Made by a program: the position numbers and the translations under genes
From: Elusimicrobiota bacterium
Lineage (GTDB): Bacteria; Elusimicrobiota; Elusimicrobia; UBA1565; JACRDR01
Assembly: GCA_016194745.1 (NCBI GenBank)
Contig: JACQBA010000005.1
Coordinates: 156,884 to 220,883 of the forward strand
Reading direction: 5' to 3'
DNA length: 64,000 nt
In this document: positions 53,533 to 63,110 of the stretch, in pieces
How the letters are laid out: the number at the start of each line of letters is the position of its first letter
Position numbering within the stretch: the stretch's first letter is position 1
The notes under the pieces: model-generated
The model's database searches: none
Told to the model about the DNA's origin: nothing
The model's input: only the letters and a program-made list of their open reading frames with translations

Positions 53533-54170
53533 GCCGCGTTGTACACTTCGAACAGAGAGTCCTGCACGGAGAGCGACGCTTTCACCAGATGCTCCGCGTT
53601 GTACTGGAGCGTCTTGTCCTTGAGCCACGTCTGCTCGTTGACCTGTCCCTTCACCGCGACGGCGCTCGCGTAGAGGGCGTTCAGCTGGAGCTGGGAGGCC
53701 TGGATCTGCTGGATGAGCGCCGCGGCCGTGGCCATGAGGTCCGGGTCCGGGAGCGCCTGCGTTGACGCCATGCGGCAGCGGGCGGTCAGAAAGAATAGGT
53801 TGTTGCTGATCTGCTGGGAGCCCTTGGAGAGAGTGTCCAGGTTGTTCTTGATGGTCGCGAGGCTGGCGGTCGGGTCCTTCTGAGCGAAGGCGAATCGCAG
53901 GTTGTCCTGCTGCGCCTTCGCGTAGTTGTTGATCTGCATGAGATTGGCGGCCTGCTGCGCCGTCTGCTGGGCGATTACGCGAAGGACCGGAAGCAGGTTC
54001 GGATCGGCCTGAGAGCGCGCGGCCCGGCTGCGGGAGTTGATCAAGGCGTCCCAATAGTAGTGCTCCTGCCATAACAGATTCTGCATCCAGGAGACGACGC
54101 CCGCCGCGTGGACGCAGGGCGTCCAACCGACCAGCGCTAGGGCCAGGAGACTCGCACGCATGGACCTCAT
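53505..54170 (-). CDS. Secreted helical protein of unknown function
   Basis: About 221 residues. The signal peptide is MRSMRASLLALALVGWTPCVHA, after which the whole chain looks alpha-helical with many Gln, Asn and Ala (QQTAQQAANLMQINNYAKAQQ, LIQQIQASQLQLNALYASA). The periodicity suggests an extended coiled structure. The composition recalls VirB5/TrbJ-type minor pilus proteins, but I see no specific match. The frame is open up to 54248; ATG 54170 or 54161 starts the signal peptide. It overlaps the response-regulator end by 28 bases, tail to tail. Confidence 0.7.
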   Translation of the reverse strand: MRSMRASLLALALVGWTPCVHAAGVVSWMQNLLWQEHYYWDALINSRSRAARSQADPNLLPVLRVIAQQTAQQAANLMQINNYAKAQQDNLRFAFAQKDPTASLATIKNNLDTLSKGSQQISNNLFFLTARCRMASTQALPDPDLMATAAALIQQIQASQLQLNALYASAVAVKGQVNEQTWLKDKTLQYNAEHLVKASLSVQDSLFEVYNAAYELYVRSK

Positions 54171-54370
54171 CTTGTTGAGTATGCGAATGAGGAGGCTGCC
54201 GCGGCCAGTGCCATTCGGGTACCTTAAGAGAGGGCCGTTCGTCCGCACGCACTGCGGCGGGGTGACGGGCGGCGGAGAAAAACGAAAAACGTTTATTTTA
54301 TATGACTAATCCTTTGCCCCGGCATGTCCTTCTTGATTTAGCCGCTGTATTAAGTTACGCTACTGCGATC

Positions 54371-54931
54371 ATGCGCACCGAAGAGGGCGGCGCCGCCCTG
54401 CATCCGGACGTCGAACGCGTCCTCTTGTCCGAGGCCGACATCCATGCCCGGGTGGCGGAGATGGGCCGGCAGATCACTCGCGATTATGCCGGAAAGAAGC
54501 TGCTCGTGGTCGGCATCCTCAAGGGCAGCGTCATCTTTCTGTCGGACCTGATGCGCAAGATCGACCTGCCCTGCGAGATCGATTTCATATGCCTCAAGTC
54601 GTATTCGGGGCAGTCCTCGACGGGCGTCGTGCAGCTCCTCTTGGACCTGCGCGAGAGCGCTGAAGGCCGCGACCTGCTCCTCGTCGAGGATATCGTGGAC
54701 ACCGGGCTCACGCTGAACTACCTGAATCAGAACCTCATGACGCGCAAGCCGAAGTCGCTCGAGATTTGCTCCCTTTTGGACAAGCCGGACTGCCGCAAGG
54801 TCCGTGTGAACGCGAAGTACGTCGGCTTCAAGATCCCCAACGAATTCGTCGTCGGCTACGGCCTAGATTACAACGAGAAATACCGAAACCTTCCCTACAT
54901 CGGAGTGCTGAAGACGCCCGCGCGCGGTTAA
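54371..54931 (+). CDS. hpt: Hypoxanthine phosphoribosyltransferase
   Basis: Purine salvage enzyme making IMP/GMP from hypoxanthine/guanine and PRPP. About 186 residues. Family features: LSEADIHARVAEMGRQI, LLVVGILKGSVIFLSDLMR, SYSGQSSTGVV and the PRPP loop LLLVEDIVDTGLTL, with KIPNEFVVGYGLDY at the C-terminus. An in-frame ATG at 54302 would add 23 residues, but that stretch uses AT-rich codons unlike the rest and looks like a promoter/leader region, so 54371 is preferred. It precedes ftsH by 12 bases, a common bacterial neighbour pair. Confidence 0.92.
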   Translation: MRTEEGGAALHPDVERVLLSEADIHARVAEMGRQITRDYAGKKLLVVGILKGSVIFLSDLMRKIDLPCEIDFICLKSYSGQSSTGVVQLLLDLRESAEGRDLLLVEDIVDTGLTLNYLNQNLMTRKPKSLEICSLLDKPDCRKVRVNAKYVGFKIPNEFVVGYGLDYNEKYRNLPYIGVLKTPARG

Positions 54932-54943
54932 GGCCCACAACTT

Positions 54944-56761
54944 ATGAATCCAGTCGGCAAGAATATCAAGCAGCTCGTTCTTTGGGTGCTGGCCTTTTTC
55001 CTGCTCCTCGCCCTGTTCCAGAGCCTCAAGGACATGAACACCGAGGAGGAGATTCCCTACTCGTCGTTCAAGGCGAAGCTCCACGAGGGCCAGATCCTGG
55101 ACTTCACGTGGGGCAACAGCGTGCTCCGCGGCCAGTACAAGGACGAAAAGGGCGTCCTGCGCCACTACAAGGTCATCCCGCTGCCCGATCCCGACTTGGT
55201 CAAGGAACTCGATACGTACAAGGTGAAGACCTATCAAGGCGAGGCCGACCGCACGTGGATGACGGCGGTCCTCGTCAACATCGGCTGGGTCGTCCTCTTC
55301 ATCGCGCTATGGTACTTCGTCGTCATCCGGCAGGTTCAGATCGGCGGCAAGCAGGCGCTCTCCTTCGGGCGCTCGCGCGCGAAGCTGCAGAACGCGAAGT
55401 CCAAGAAGTATACGTTCTCCGACGTCGCCGGATGCGACGAGCCCAAGGAAGAACTCCAGGAGATCGTCGAGTTCTTGAAGGATCCCGCCAAGTTCCAGAA
55501 GCTGGGTGGCAAGATCCCGAAGGGCGTCCTGCTCTACGGCCTTCCGGGCACCGGCAAGACGCTGCTCGCCCGGGCGGTCGCCGGGGAGGCCGGCGTGCCG
55601 TTCTTCTCATCCTCGGGCTCCGAGTTCGTCGAGATGTTCGTCGGCGTGGGCGCCGCGCGCGTGCGCGACCTTTTCGAGCAGGCCAAGAAAAGCGCCCCCG
55701 CGGTCATCTTCGTCGACGAGCTCGACGCCGTCGGCCGGCACCGCTTCGCGGGCATCGGCGGCGGCCACGACGAGCGCGAGCAGACCCTGAACCAGCTCCT
55801 CGTCGAACTCGACGGCTTCGAGTCCAAGGAAGGCGTGATCTTGATCGGCGCGACGAACCGTCCGGACGTGCTGGACCCGGCGCTCTTGCGCCCCGGCCGT
55901 TTCGACCGGCATATCAACGTGCCCAGCCCCGATCTCAAGGGACGCGAGGCCATCCTCAAGGTACACTCCAAGGGCGTCAAGCTCGCGCCCGAGGTGGAGT
56001 TGAGCGTCATCTCGCGCCGCACGCCCGGCTTCGTCGGCGCGGACCTCGCGAACCTCGTCAACGAGGCGGCTCTTCTCGCGGCCCGGCGCAACAAGACGTC
56101 CGTCGAGATGACGGAGATGGAGGAGGCGATCGATCGCGTCATCGCCGGCCCGCAGCGCAAGAGCCGGATGATCCAGGACAAGGAGAAGCGCGTCATCGCC
56201 TACCACGAGTCGGGCCACACGCTCGTGGCGAAGATGCTGCCGAATACCGACCCGGTGCACAAGGTCACGATCATCCCCCGCGGACCCGCGCTCGGATTCA
56301 CGATGCAGCTGCCGACCGAGGACCGCTACCTCACGTCGCGCACCGAGATCTTGAACCGCTTGTGCGTCCTGCTCGGAGGCCGTTGCGCCGAGGAGCTCAT
56401 CTTCGACGAGATCACGACCGGCGCGGCCGACGACCTGTCCAAGGCGACGGCTTTTGCCCAGCGCATGGTGACCGAATTCGGCATGTCCGAGAAGCTCGGT
56501 CCCATTGCGTACAAGAAACCGGACGAGGAGATCTTCCTCGGCCGCGACATCGCGCGCGGCCAGGGCTACTCGGACAACACCGCCCAGCTCATCGACAACG
56601 AGGTCAAACGGATCATCCAGGAGTGCCAGGATAAGGCGCGCGAGCTCCTGAAGAAGAACAAGGCGGTGCTCGACGTCCTCGCCCAGAGGCTGATCGAGAA
56701 AGAGATCATCGAGGCCGAGGAGATCGACGCGATCTTCGCGGCCGGCGGCGCCGCGGCATAG
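54944..56761 (+). CDS. ftsH: ATP-dependent zinc metalloprotease FtsH
   Basis: Membrane-anchored AAA+ protease that removes damaged and regulatory membrane proteins. It has 605 residues: two membrane helices (about 10-26 and 103-125) flanking a periplasmic domain. The AAA+ module has Walker A GLPGTGKT (199-206), Walker [12 protein letters not shown], and the second-region-of-homology arginines in [11 protein letters not shown]. The zinc protease site is HESGH (421-425). The C-terminal part has the usual helical domain. All functional motifs are intact. It sits between hpt and folP, a common order. Confidence 0.97.
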   Translation: MNPVGKNIKQLVLWVLAFFLLLALFQSLKDMNTEEEIPYSSFKAKLHEGQILDFTWGNSVLRGQYKDEKGVLRHYKVIPLPDPDLVKELDTYKVKTYQGEADRTWMTAVLVNIGWVVLFIALWYFVVIRQVQIGGKQALSFGRSRAKLQNAKSKKYTFSDVAGCDEPKEELQEIVEFLKDPAKFQKLGGKIPKGVLLYGLPGTGKTLLARAVAGEAGVPFFSSSGSEFVEMFVGVGAARVRDLFEQAKKSAPAVIFVDELDAVGRHRFAGIGGGHDEREQTLNQLLVELDGFESKEGVILIGATNRPDVLDPALLRPGRFDRHINVPSPDLKGREAILKVHSKGVKLAPEVELSVISRRTPGFVGADLANLVNEAALLAARRNKTSVEMTEMEEAIDRVIAGPQRKSRMIQDKEKRVIAYHESGHTLVAKMLPNTDPVHKVTIIPRGPALGFTMQLPTEDRYLTSRTEILNRLCVLLGGRCAEELIFDEITTGAADDLSKATAFAQRMVTEFGMSEKLGPIAYKKPDEEIFLGRDIARGQGYSDNTAQLIDNEVKRIIQECQDKARELLKKNKAVLDVLAQRLIEKEIIEAEEIDAIFAAGGAAA

Positions 56762-56789
56762 CGGCGGTGCCGACGATGGGCGACCCGGC

Positions 56790-57746
56790 ATGAGTCCCAC
56801 TCCCAGGCGTCATAAGCGCTCTCCGGCCAAGGACGCGGTCCGCGGCTCCGAGACGACGCTCGATCCGCGGCGCGCCTCGCTCACGGTTCCCTGGATCATG
56901 GGCGTGATCAACGTCACGCCCGATTCTTTCTACGCGGCCAGCCGCTCGCGGCCCGAGTCGGCCGTCGACCGCGCGTTGCGTCTGGTGGAGGAGGGCGCGG
57001 ACATCCTCGACATCGGCGGGGAGTCAACCCGGCCCGGCGCGGAGTCGGTGACGGCCGACGAGGAGTCCAGACGGGTCGTCCCGGTCATCGCGGAGCTGGC
57101 GGCGCGCGTGCGCGTCCCCCTGTCGGTCGACACTTCGAAGGCGGCCGTCGCGCGGCGGGCGTTCGAGGCCGGGGCCACGATCCTCAACGACGTGTCCGCC
57201 TTGCGCGGCGACGAGGAGATGCCGGCGGCGGCGCTCGAGTTCTCCACCGTCGTGCTGATGCACATGCTGGGGATTCCCAAGACGATGCAGGAATCGCCGC
57301 GCTACGACGACATCGTCGCCGATATCATCCGTTTTTTCGAAGACCGCATCGAGGCGTTCGAGCGCGTGGGCGGCGACGCGGGGCGGGTCTGGCTCGATCC
57401 CGGCATCGGCTTCGGCAAGACGCTGGAGCACAATCTCGAGATTTTCCGGCGCATGGAGTCTTTCAAGGCCCTGGGCCGCCCCTTGCTGATCGGCGCGTCG
57501 CGCAAGTCGTTCATCGGCCGCATCCTCGGTTCGGAAGAGTCGCCCGTACCGCCCGAGGAAAGGCTCGAGGGCTCCATCGCGGCGGCGTGCCGCGCGGCTG
57601 CCGCCGGCGCGAACGTCGTGCGCGTGCACGATGTCCTGGCCACGAGGCGCGCGCTGGCCGTCTTCGCCGCATCGACGCCGGCCCCGGAGCCGGGGCGGTC
57701 GATGACGGTCAAGGACGCCTCCGGGCGCGGGACGACGAGGCGATGA
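56790..57746 (+). CDS. folP: Dihydropteroate synthase
   Basis: Condenses 6-hydroxymethyl-7,8-dihydropterin pyrophosphate with p-aminobenzoate in folate synthesis. Protein of 318 residues; the TIM barrel begins at about residue 30 with IMGVINVTPDSFYAASR, then DILDIGGESTRPGAE, LSVDTSKAAVAR, ILNDVSAL, WLDPGIGFGKTLEHN and LIGASRKSFIG, all diagnostic. The first ~28 residues are a basic extension and the last ~25 a Pro/Arg tail beyond the family core. The stop overlaps glmM (ATGA). Confidence 0.96.
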   Translation: MSPTPRRHKRSPAKDAVRGSETTLDPRRASLTVPWIMGVINVTPDSFYAASRSRPESAVDRALRLVEEGADILDIGGESTRPGAESVTADEESRRVVPVIAELAARVRVPLSVDTSKAAVARRAFEAGATILNDVSALRGDEEMPAAALEFSTVVLMHMLGIPKTMQESPRYDDIVADIIRFFEDRIEAFERVGGDAGRVWLDPGIGFGKTLEHNLEIFRRMESFKALGRPLLIGASRKSFIGRILGSEESPVPPEERLEGSIAAACRAAAAGANVVRVHDVLATRRALAVFAASTPAPEPGRSMTVKDASGRGTTRR

Positions 57747-59116
57747 GCCAGCTGTTCGGCACCGACGGCGTGCGGGGCATCCCCGGCCATTATCCGCTCA
57801 CGCCCGATCTGGTCCGCCGCCTGGCCGCGGTCGCCGCCTACGTGCTGCGCAAGCAGGGCGCCGGCCGGCCGGGCAGGAACGGCAAGGCTCCGATCGTGCT
57901 GATGGGCAGGGACTCCCGGAGCTCGGGCGCCGCGCTCGAGCGGCTGATCTCGCAGGGCCTCGCGTCCGCCGGCTGCGCGGCCGTCGACGCCGGCATGATC
58001 CCGACTCCCGCGCTGTCGCACCTCGTCCCGCGGCGGGGCGCTTTGTGCGGCGTCGTCGTCTCCGCGAGCCACAACCCGGCGGAGTTCAACGGCATCAAGT
58101 TCATCGATTCCCAGGGGTTCAAGATGAGCCCCGAGCTGGAGGCGGAGATCGAGGAGCGCCTGCGCTCCTTCCCCGACCCCGGGCCCCGCGTCACGCGGCC
58201 CTCCGTCGACGACCGCGCGGCGGAGGACTATGTCGACTACCTCCGCAGCACGTTCCCCGCGAGCCTGGATTTGTCCGGCATGCGGATCGTGGTGGACTGC
58301 GCCCACGGCGCGGCGTCGAAGCTCGCGCCCAAGCTGTTCGCGCAGCTAGGGGCGGATGTGATCGCGATCGGCTGCGCGCCGAACGGCCGGAACATCAACC
58401 ACGGTTTCGGGGCGCTCGAGACGCAGGCCATGCAGCGGGAGGTCGTTCGGCGCAAGGCGCATTGCGGGTTCTCGCTCGACGGCGACGCGGACCGCGCGAT
58501 CTTCGCCGACGAAAAGGGCGTGCTGTGCGACGGCGACATGCTGATCTCCTTGTCGGCGACGGACATGCAGTCCCGCGGGCTCCTGTCGGGCGGCGGCGTG
58601 GTCCTGACCGTGATGTCGAACTACGGCTTGGTCGAGTTCCTCCGCTCGCGCGGCATCGGCATCGTCCAAGTCCCGGTCGGCGACCGCAACGTCACCGAGG
58701 CGATCGAGAAGGACGGTCTGAGCTTGGGCGGCGAGAACTCGGGCCATATCGTCTTCCGCCGCTTCAGCCCGACGGGCGACGGGATGCTGACGGCGCTGCA
58801 GACCCTCGCGGTCCTCGCGCGCACCGGCAGCAGCCTCAGCCGCTTCCGCCGGCAGTACCGGGTCTTCCCGCAGCTGCTGCGCAACGTCCGCGTCGACGCG
58901 CGCGTGCCGCTCGAGGAACTGCCGCGATTCAACCGCTGCCTCAAGGAGTGCGAGCGCCGGCTGAAGGGAAAGGGCCGAGTGCTGGTGCGCTACTCCGGCA
59001 CCGAGCCCCTGCTGCGCATCCTCGTCGAGGGCCCCGAGAAGCCCGTGATCAAGAAACTTTGCGACGAACTGACGTCCGCTTTCAAGAAGGAGATCGCCGT
59101 GGTGCAGCCGGACTAG
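57743..59116 (+). CDS. glmM: Phosphoglucosamine mutase
   Basis: Converts glucosamine-6-phosphate to glucosamine-1-phosphate for UDP-GlcNAc synthesis. Protein of 457 residues. N-terminal LFGTDGVRGIPG, the phosphoserine loop VVVSASHNPAEFNG (S109), the metal loop SLDGDADRAIF and the sugar/phosphate loops GGENSGHIVF and VRYSGTEPLLRI are all present. The ATG 57743 start overlaps folP. With glmS close downstream this gives two consecutive steps of amino-sugar synthesis, feeding peptidoglycan, LPS and the exopolysaccharide. Confidence 0.96.
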   Translation: MSQLFGTDGVRGIPGHYPLTPDLVRRLAAVAAYVLRKQGAGRPGRNGKAPIVLMGRDSRSSGAALERLISQGLASAGCAAVDAGMIPTPALSHLVPRRGALCGVVVSASHNPAEFNGIKFIDSQGFKMSPELEAEIEERLRSFPDPGPRVTRPSVDDRAAEDYVDYLRSTFPASLDLSGMRIVVDCAHGAASKLAPKLFAQLGADVIAIGCAPNGRNINHGFGALETQAMQREVVRRKAHCGFSLDGDADRAIFADEKGVLCDGDMLISLSATDMQSRGLLSGGGVVLTVMSNYGLVEFLRSRGIGIVQVPVGDRNVTEAIEKDGLSLGGENSGHIVFRRFSPTGDGMLTALQTLAVLARTGSSLSRFRRQYRVFPQLLRNVRVDARVPLEELPRFNRCLKECERRLKGKGRVLVRYSGTEPLLRILVEGPEKPVIKKLCDELTSAFKKEIAVVQPD

Positions 59117-59143
59117 ACCGTGACAACTTAGGGAGAACCGCAC

Positions 59144-59863
59144 ATGTCCATCAAACTCGGAGTCAACATCGATCACGTCGCGACGCTGCGCCAGGCGCGC
59201 AAGGAGGTCGACCCGGATCCGTTGGCCGCTGCCCGCGTGTGCAAGACGTCGGGCGCCGACCTCATCGTGATGCACATCCGGCAGGATCGCCGGCACATCC
59301 AAGACGAGGATTTGTTCAAGCTGCGCAAGGCGGGCATCCACATGCACCTCGAGATGTCGACCGCCTCGGACATCGTCGCATTGGCGACGAAGGTGAAGCC
59401 CGACAGCGTGTGCTTCGTCCCGGAGCGCTCCGGCGAGATCACCACGGAAGGGGGGCTCGATCTCAAGGCCGGCGGCAAGCTCATCGAAAAGGCGATCGCC
59501 AAGCTCAAGGGCGAGGGCATCGAGGTCGGGCTGTTCGTCGACCCGGAGGCCGCGAGCGTGCGCATGGCGAAGGCCATCGGCGCCGACACGGTGGAGCTCT
59601 CGACCGCCAAGTACGCCAAGACGCTGGGCAAGCACAAGCAGGAGTTCGAGCTGGAAAGGCTCGAGCTGGCGGGCTACCTCGCGCACGAACTCAAGCTCGG
59701 CCTGCACGCGGGTCACGGCCTCGACTACCACAACGTGGTTCCGGTCGCACAGATCCCGCACATGGCCTGCCTCAACATCGGCTTCTCCATCATCGCGCGC
59801 TCGGTCTTCACCGGTCTCAAGACGGCGGTCACCGAGATGAAGAAGCTGATCAACTCGCGCTGA
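59144..59863 (+). CDS. pdxJ: Pyridoxine 5'-phosphate synthase
   Basis: Condenses 1-deoxyxylulose-5-phosphate with 3-amino-2-oxopropyl phosphate in the DXP-dependent PLP pathway. Protein of 239 residues, normal length. Motifs: LGVNIDHVATLRQARK, IVMHIRQDRRHIQDED, SVCFVPERSGEITTEGGLD, VGLFVDPEAASV and LGLHAGHGLDYHNV, with the C-terminal LNIGFSIIARSVFTGL. The enzyme appears intact. It lies between glmM and glmS. Confidence 0.97.
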   Translation: MSIKLGVNIDHVATLRQARKEVDPDPLAAARVCKTSGADLIVMHIRQDRRHIQDEDLFKLRKAGIHMHLEMSTASDIVALATKVKPDSVCFVPERSGEITTEGGLDLKAGGKLIEKAIAKLKGEGIEVGLFVDPEAASVRMAKAIGADTVELSTAKYAKTLGKHKQEFELERLELAGYLAHELKLGLHAGHGLDYHNVVPVAQIPHMACLNIGFSIIARSVFTGLKTAVTEMKKLINSR

Positions 59864-59956
59864 AATACGGACGCCTTGGCGCCAGTAAGAAGCAGGAGCG
59901 GGGGCCATTGCGCTTCGGCCGATTACTCGCTACGCTTCAATCGTCAGTGACCTGAT

Positions 59957-61831
59957 ATGTGCGGAATCATCGGCTATATCGGCTCCAAAGACGCGACGCC
60001 TCTCCTGATGGAGGGGCTGCGCCGGCTCGAGTACCGCGGCTACGACTCCGCGGGCTTGGCGCTCCTGAACGGGGGCGGCATCGAGCTGCGGCGCTGCGTG
60101 GGAAAGCTCGCCAACTTGGACGCCCTTCTGGGCAAGCAGCCGCTCAAGGGCTCGGTCGGCCTGGGCCATACGCGCTGGGCGACGCACGGGCGCCCCTCCG
60201 AGGAGAACGCGCACCCGCACACCGATTGCCGCGGCAAGCTCGTCGTCATCCATAACGGCATCATCGAGAACTACCTCGAGCTCCAGGGCGCGCTCGCGGG
60301 GAAAGGGCACAAGTTCCAGTCCGAGACGGACACGGAAGTCATCGCGCACCTGATCGAGGAGCGCTTGAAGCAGCTCGGCGCGGACCGCGCCGGCGCGATG
60401 CCGAACCTGCGCGAGCCGATGCTGTTCGAGGCGGTGCGCGGCGCCTTGTCCGAGATGCGCGGCGCGTACGCGCTCGCGGTGCTGTGGTCGGAGGCGCCCG
60501 GCTGCCTCGTGGCGGCCAAGACCGCGTCGCCCCTCGTGGTCGGGATCGGCGACGGGGAGGCCTTCCTCGCCTCGGACGTCCCGGCGTTTCTCGAGCACAC
60601 GCGCAAGGCCGTGTTCCTCGACGACGGCGAGATGGCGGTGCTGACCGCCAAGGGCTGCTCCTTCTTCCGCGTCGACGGCAAACGGATCGAGAAGACGCCG
60701 ACGAACATCCAATGGGACCGGACGATGGCGGAGAAGGGCGGCTACCGCCATTTCATGCTCAAGGAGATCTACGATCAGCCGCAAGCCGTGGAGGACACGA
60801 TCCGCGGGCGGCTTTTCCCGCTCAAGGACGGCGTCCTGGAGCGCGAAGCCGGGCTGAGCGCGGACGTGCTCAAGGGGATCACGAACGTGAAGCTCCTCGC
60901 CTGCGGCACCGCGCATCATGCGGGGCTCGTCGGAAAGTACTTGCTCGAGCGTTTCGCCAAGCTTCCGGCCGTGGCCGAGCCCGCGTCCGAGTTTCGCTAC
61001 CGCGAGCCGGTCGTGTCTCCGGGTACGCTCGTCGTCGCGATCAGTCAATCCGGCGAGACCGCGGACACGCTCGCCGCGGTCAAGCTCGCCAAGCAGTCCG
61101 GCGCCAAGGTGCTTTCGGTCTGCAACGTCCTCGGCTCCGCGCTGACCCGCACGAGCGACTACAATTTCTATATCCACTGCGGCCCGGAGATGGGCGTCGC
61201 CTCGACGAAAGCCTTCGTCGGCCAACTCACGGCGCTGTCCTTGCTCACGCTGCACCTGTCGACGGCCCTCGGGCGCCTCTCTGACGATGATTCGCGCAAG
61301 TGGGTGGACGAGATTCTCCGGCTGCCGGGGCTCATCCGCTCGGCGCTCAAGCTCGACGCGAAGGTGCTCGAGCTCTCGAGGAAATTCTACAAGAAGGAGC
61401 ACTTCCTCTATATAGGGCGCGACCTGAACTATCCGATCGCGCTCGAGGGGGCGCTCAAGCTCAAGGAGATCTCCTATATCCATGCCGAGGGCTATGCCGC
61501 CGGCGAGATGAAGCACGGGCCGATCGCCTTGATCGATCCGGACATGCCCGTGGTCGCCATCGCGACCGACTCGCGCGTCACGGAGAAAGTCCTCTCCAAC
61601 ATGGAAGAGGCGAAGGCACGGGGGGCCATCTTGGTCGCGGTGCACACGGAGGGGGACAAGCGCTTCGAACGGCTCGCGGACGTCTCGTTGCCGGTGCCCA
61701 AGGTGCAGGAGCATCTCGCGCCGATCTTGAGCGTCATCCCGCTCCAGCTCCTCGCCTATCACATCGCGGACCTGCGCGGCTGCGACGTCGACCAGCCGCG
61801 GAACCTCGCCAAGAGCGTCACCGTCGAATGA
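59957..61831 (+). CDS. glmS: Glutamine-fructose-6-phosphate aminotransferase (isomerizing)
   Basis: Makes glucosamine-6-phosphate from fructose-6-phosphate and glutamine, the first committed step to UDP-GlcNAc. Protein of 624 residues. The N-terminal glutaminase has the nucleophile Cys2 (MCGIIGYIG), GLGHTRWATHG and NGIIENY. Two SIS domains follow, with ISQSGETADTLAA and a second SIS with YIGRDLNYPIALEGALKLKE; it ends in the conserved LAKSVTVE. No glmS ribozyme is visible in the 93-base gap upstream. ATG 59957 follows pdxJ, and the stop overlaps acpS (ATGA). Confidence 0.98.
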   Translation: MCGIIGYIGSKDATPLLMEGLRRLEYRGYDSAGLALLNGGGIELRRCVGKLANLDALLGKQPLKGSVGLGHTRWATHGRPSEENAHPHTDCRGKLVVIHNGIIENYLELQGALAGKGHKFQSETDTEVIAHLIEERLKQLGADRAGAMPNLREPMLFEAVRGALSEMRGAYALAVLWSEAPGCLVAAKTASPLVVGIGDGEAFLASDVPAFLEHTRKAVFLDDGEMAVLTAKGCSFFRVDGKRIEKTPTNIQWDRTMAEKGGYRHFMLKEIYDQPQAVEDTIRGRLFPLKDGVLEREAGLSADVLKGITNVKLLACGTAHHAGLVGKYLLERFAKLPAVAEPASEFRYREPVVSPGTLVVAISQSGETADTLAAVKLAKQSGAKVLSVCNVLGSALTRTSDYNFYIHCGPEMGVASTKAFVGQLTALSLLTLHLSTALGRLSDDDSRKWVDEILRLPGLIRSALKLDAKVLELSRKFYKKEHFLYIGRDLNYPIALEGALKLKEISYIHAEGYAAGEMKHGPIALIDPDMPVVAIATDSRVTEKVLSNMEEAKARGAILVAVHTEGDKRFERLADVSLPVPKVQEHLAPILSVIPLQLLAYHIADLRGCDVDQPRNLAKSVTVE

Positions 61832-62196
61832 GCCTGAAGGGGCTTCCTCTCGGGATCGGACTGGATATCGTCGAGATCGACCGGGTCGCCAAGCTCGCCA
61901 AGCGCAATCCGCGATTCTTGACGCGCGTCTTCTCGACGCAAGAGATCGCCTACTGCAGGACGAAGAAAAAGCTCTGGCAGCATTTCGCCGCCCGCTTCGC
62001 CGCGAAGGAAGCGGTGTGGAAGGCGCTCGGGAGCGAGGGCGTGGCGCTCAAGGACATCTCGGTGAGCCGGGGGCGGGACGGACGGCCCGGCGTGCTGCTG
62101 CGCGGCAAGCCGGCGCGCGACATCCACCTGTCCTTGTCGCATAGCGAAAAATACGCGCTCGCGGTCGCGCTCCGCCTGCCGGGAGGGCGCGCGTGA
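61828..62196 (+). CDS. acpS: Holo-[acyl-carrier-protein] synthase
   Basis: Transfers 4'-phosphopantetheine from CoA to apo-ACP. Protein of 122 residues. The signature GIGLDIVEIDRVA (metal Asp) and WQHFAARFAAKEAVWKALG (metal Glu, CoA-binding Lys) are present, followed by the C-terminal IHLSLSHSEKYALAVAL. ATG 61828 overlaps glmS by 4 bases; GTG of nnrD overlaps its stop. acpS next to the NAD(P)HX repair gene is a common bacterial arrangement. Confidence 0.96.
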   Translation: MSLKGLPLGIGLDIVEIDRVAKLAKRNPRFLTRVFSTQEIAYCRTKKKLWQHFAARFAAKEAVWKALGSEGVALKDISVSRGRDGRPGVLLRGKPARDIHLSLSHSEKYALAVALRLPGGRA

Positions 62197-63110
62197 CGCG
62201 CGTCACCACGGCGCAGGCGAGGAAGTGGCTGCCCGGGCGGGGGCGGGACGCGCACAAGGGGTCCTTCGGCCACGTGCTCGTCGTCGCGGGATCGAAGGGG
62301 ATGACGGGCGCGGCCGTCCTCGCCGCGCGCGCGGCGCTGCGCGCGGGCGCGGGGCTCGCGACCGTCGCCGTGCCCGCCAGCCAGCAACCGATCGTCGCGG
62401 CGCAGCTCCCGGAGGCGCTGACCTTGCCTCTTCCGGAGACGGCCGCGGGGTCTCTCTCGGCCGAAGCGGCGGGACGCATCCAGCTCGCCCATCGCGACCG
62501 CGGCTACTCGGTCGCGGTCGTCGGTCCGGGACTCTCCACGCACCCGGACACGGCGCGCGCGGTGATCGGCCTTCTCGGCAGCTTGGACGTCCCGCTCGTG
62601 GTCGACGCCGACGCCCTCAACATCCTCGCCCGCAACTCGCGCGACTCGGTGCGGCGGCTCATCGCGCGGCGCAAGGCCCCCTGCGTCTTGACCCCGCATC
62701 CCGGCGAGGCGGCTCGCCTCGCATGGCTCAAAGGGGAGGACATCCAGAGGGACCGTGAGGCGTCTGCGGCGCGCCTCGCCAACGAGTTCGGCGCGACGGT
62801 CGTCCTCAAGGGGCGCGCCACCGTGACGACCGACGGCGAGCGCGTGTACCTAAATTCGACCGGGAACTCCGGTCTCGCCAAGGGCGGGACCGGCGACGCG
62901 CTGTCGGGCATGATCGCGGCCCTGTGGTCCCAGCGGCTCGCAGCGGCGTCCCGGAACGCGAGCGGCGACCGCGGCCTCGAGGCGGCGGCGCTCGCCGTCT
63001 TCCTGCACGGACTTTCCGCCGACATCGCGGTCCAACGAACGACCGAGTATTGTCTCCTCGCCTCGGATGTCATCGAGACGCTGCCGCTCGCGTTTTCTCG
63101 CCTGACGTGA
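62193..63110 (+). CDS. nnrD: ADP-dependent (S)-NAD(P)H-hydrate dehydratase
   Basis: Repairs hydrated NADH and NADPH. Protein of 305 residues with the ribokinase-like NnrD fold: HKGSFGHVLVVAGSKGMTGAAVLAARAALRAGAG, VDADALNIL, CVLTPHPGEAARL, VVLKGRATVTT, and NSGLAKGGTGDALSGMIAAL, which supplies the catalytic Asp. The N-terminal epimerase domain (NnrE) often fused to it is missing here, so the epimerase would have to be separate. GTG 62193 overlaps acpS (GTGA). Confidence 0.94.
   Translation: MTRVTTAQARKWLPGRGRDAHKGSFGHVLVVAGSKGMTGAAVLAARAALRAGAGLATVAVPASQQPIVAAQLPEALTLPLPETAAGSLSAEAAGRIQLAHRDRGYSVAVVGPGLSTHPDTARAVIGLLGSLDVPLVVDADALNILARNSRDSVRRLIARRKAPCVLTPHPGEAARLAWLKGEDIQRDREASAARLANEFGATVVLKGRATVTTDGERVYLNSTGNSGLAKGGTGDALSGMIAALWSQRLAAASRNASGDRGLEAAALAVFLHGLSADIAVQRTTEYCLLASDVIETLPLAFSRLT

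Noticed and set aside
59864..59956. glmS ribozyme/riboswitch upstream of glmS
   Set aside because: The 93-base gap is too short for the full ribozyme core and shows none of its conserved segments.
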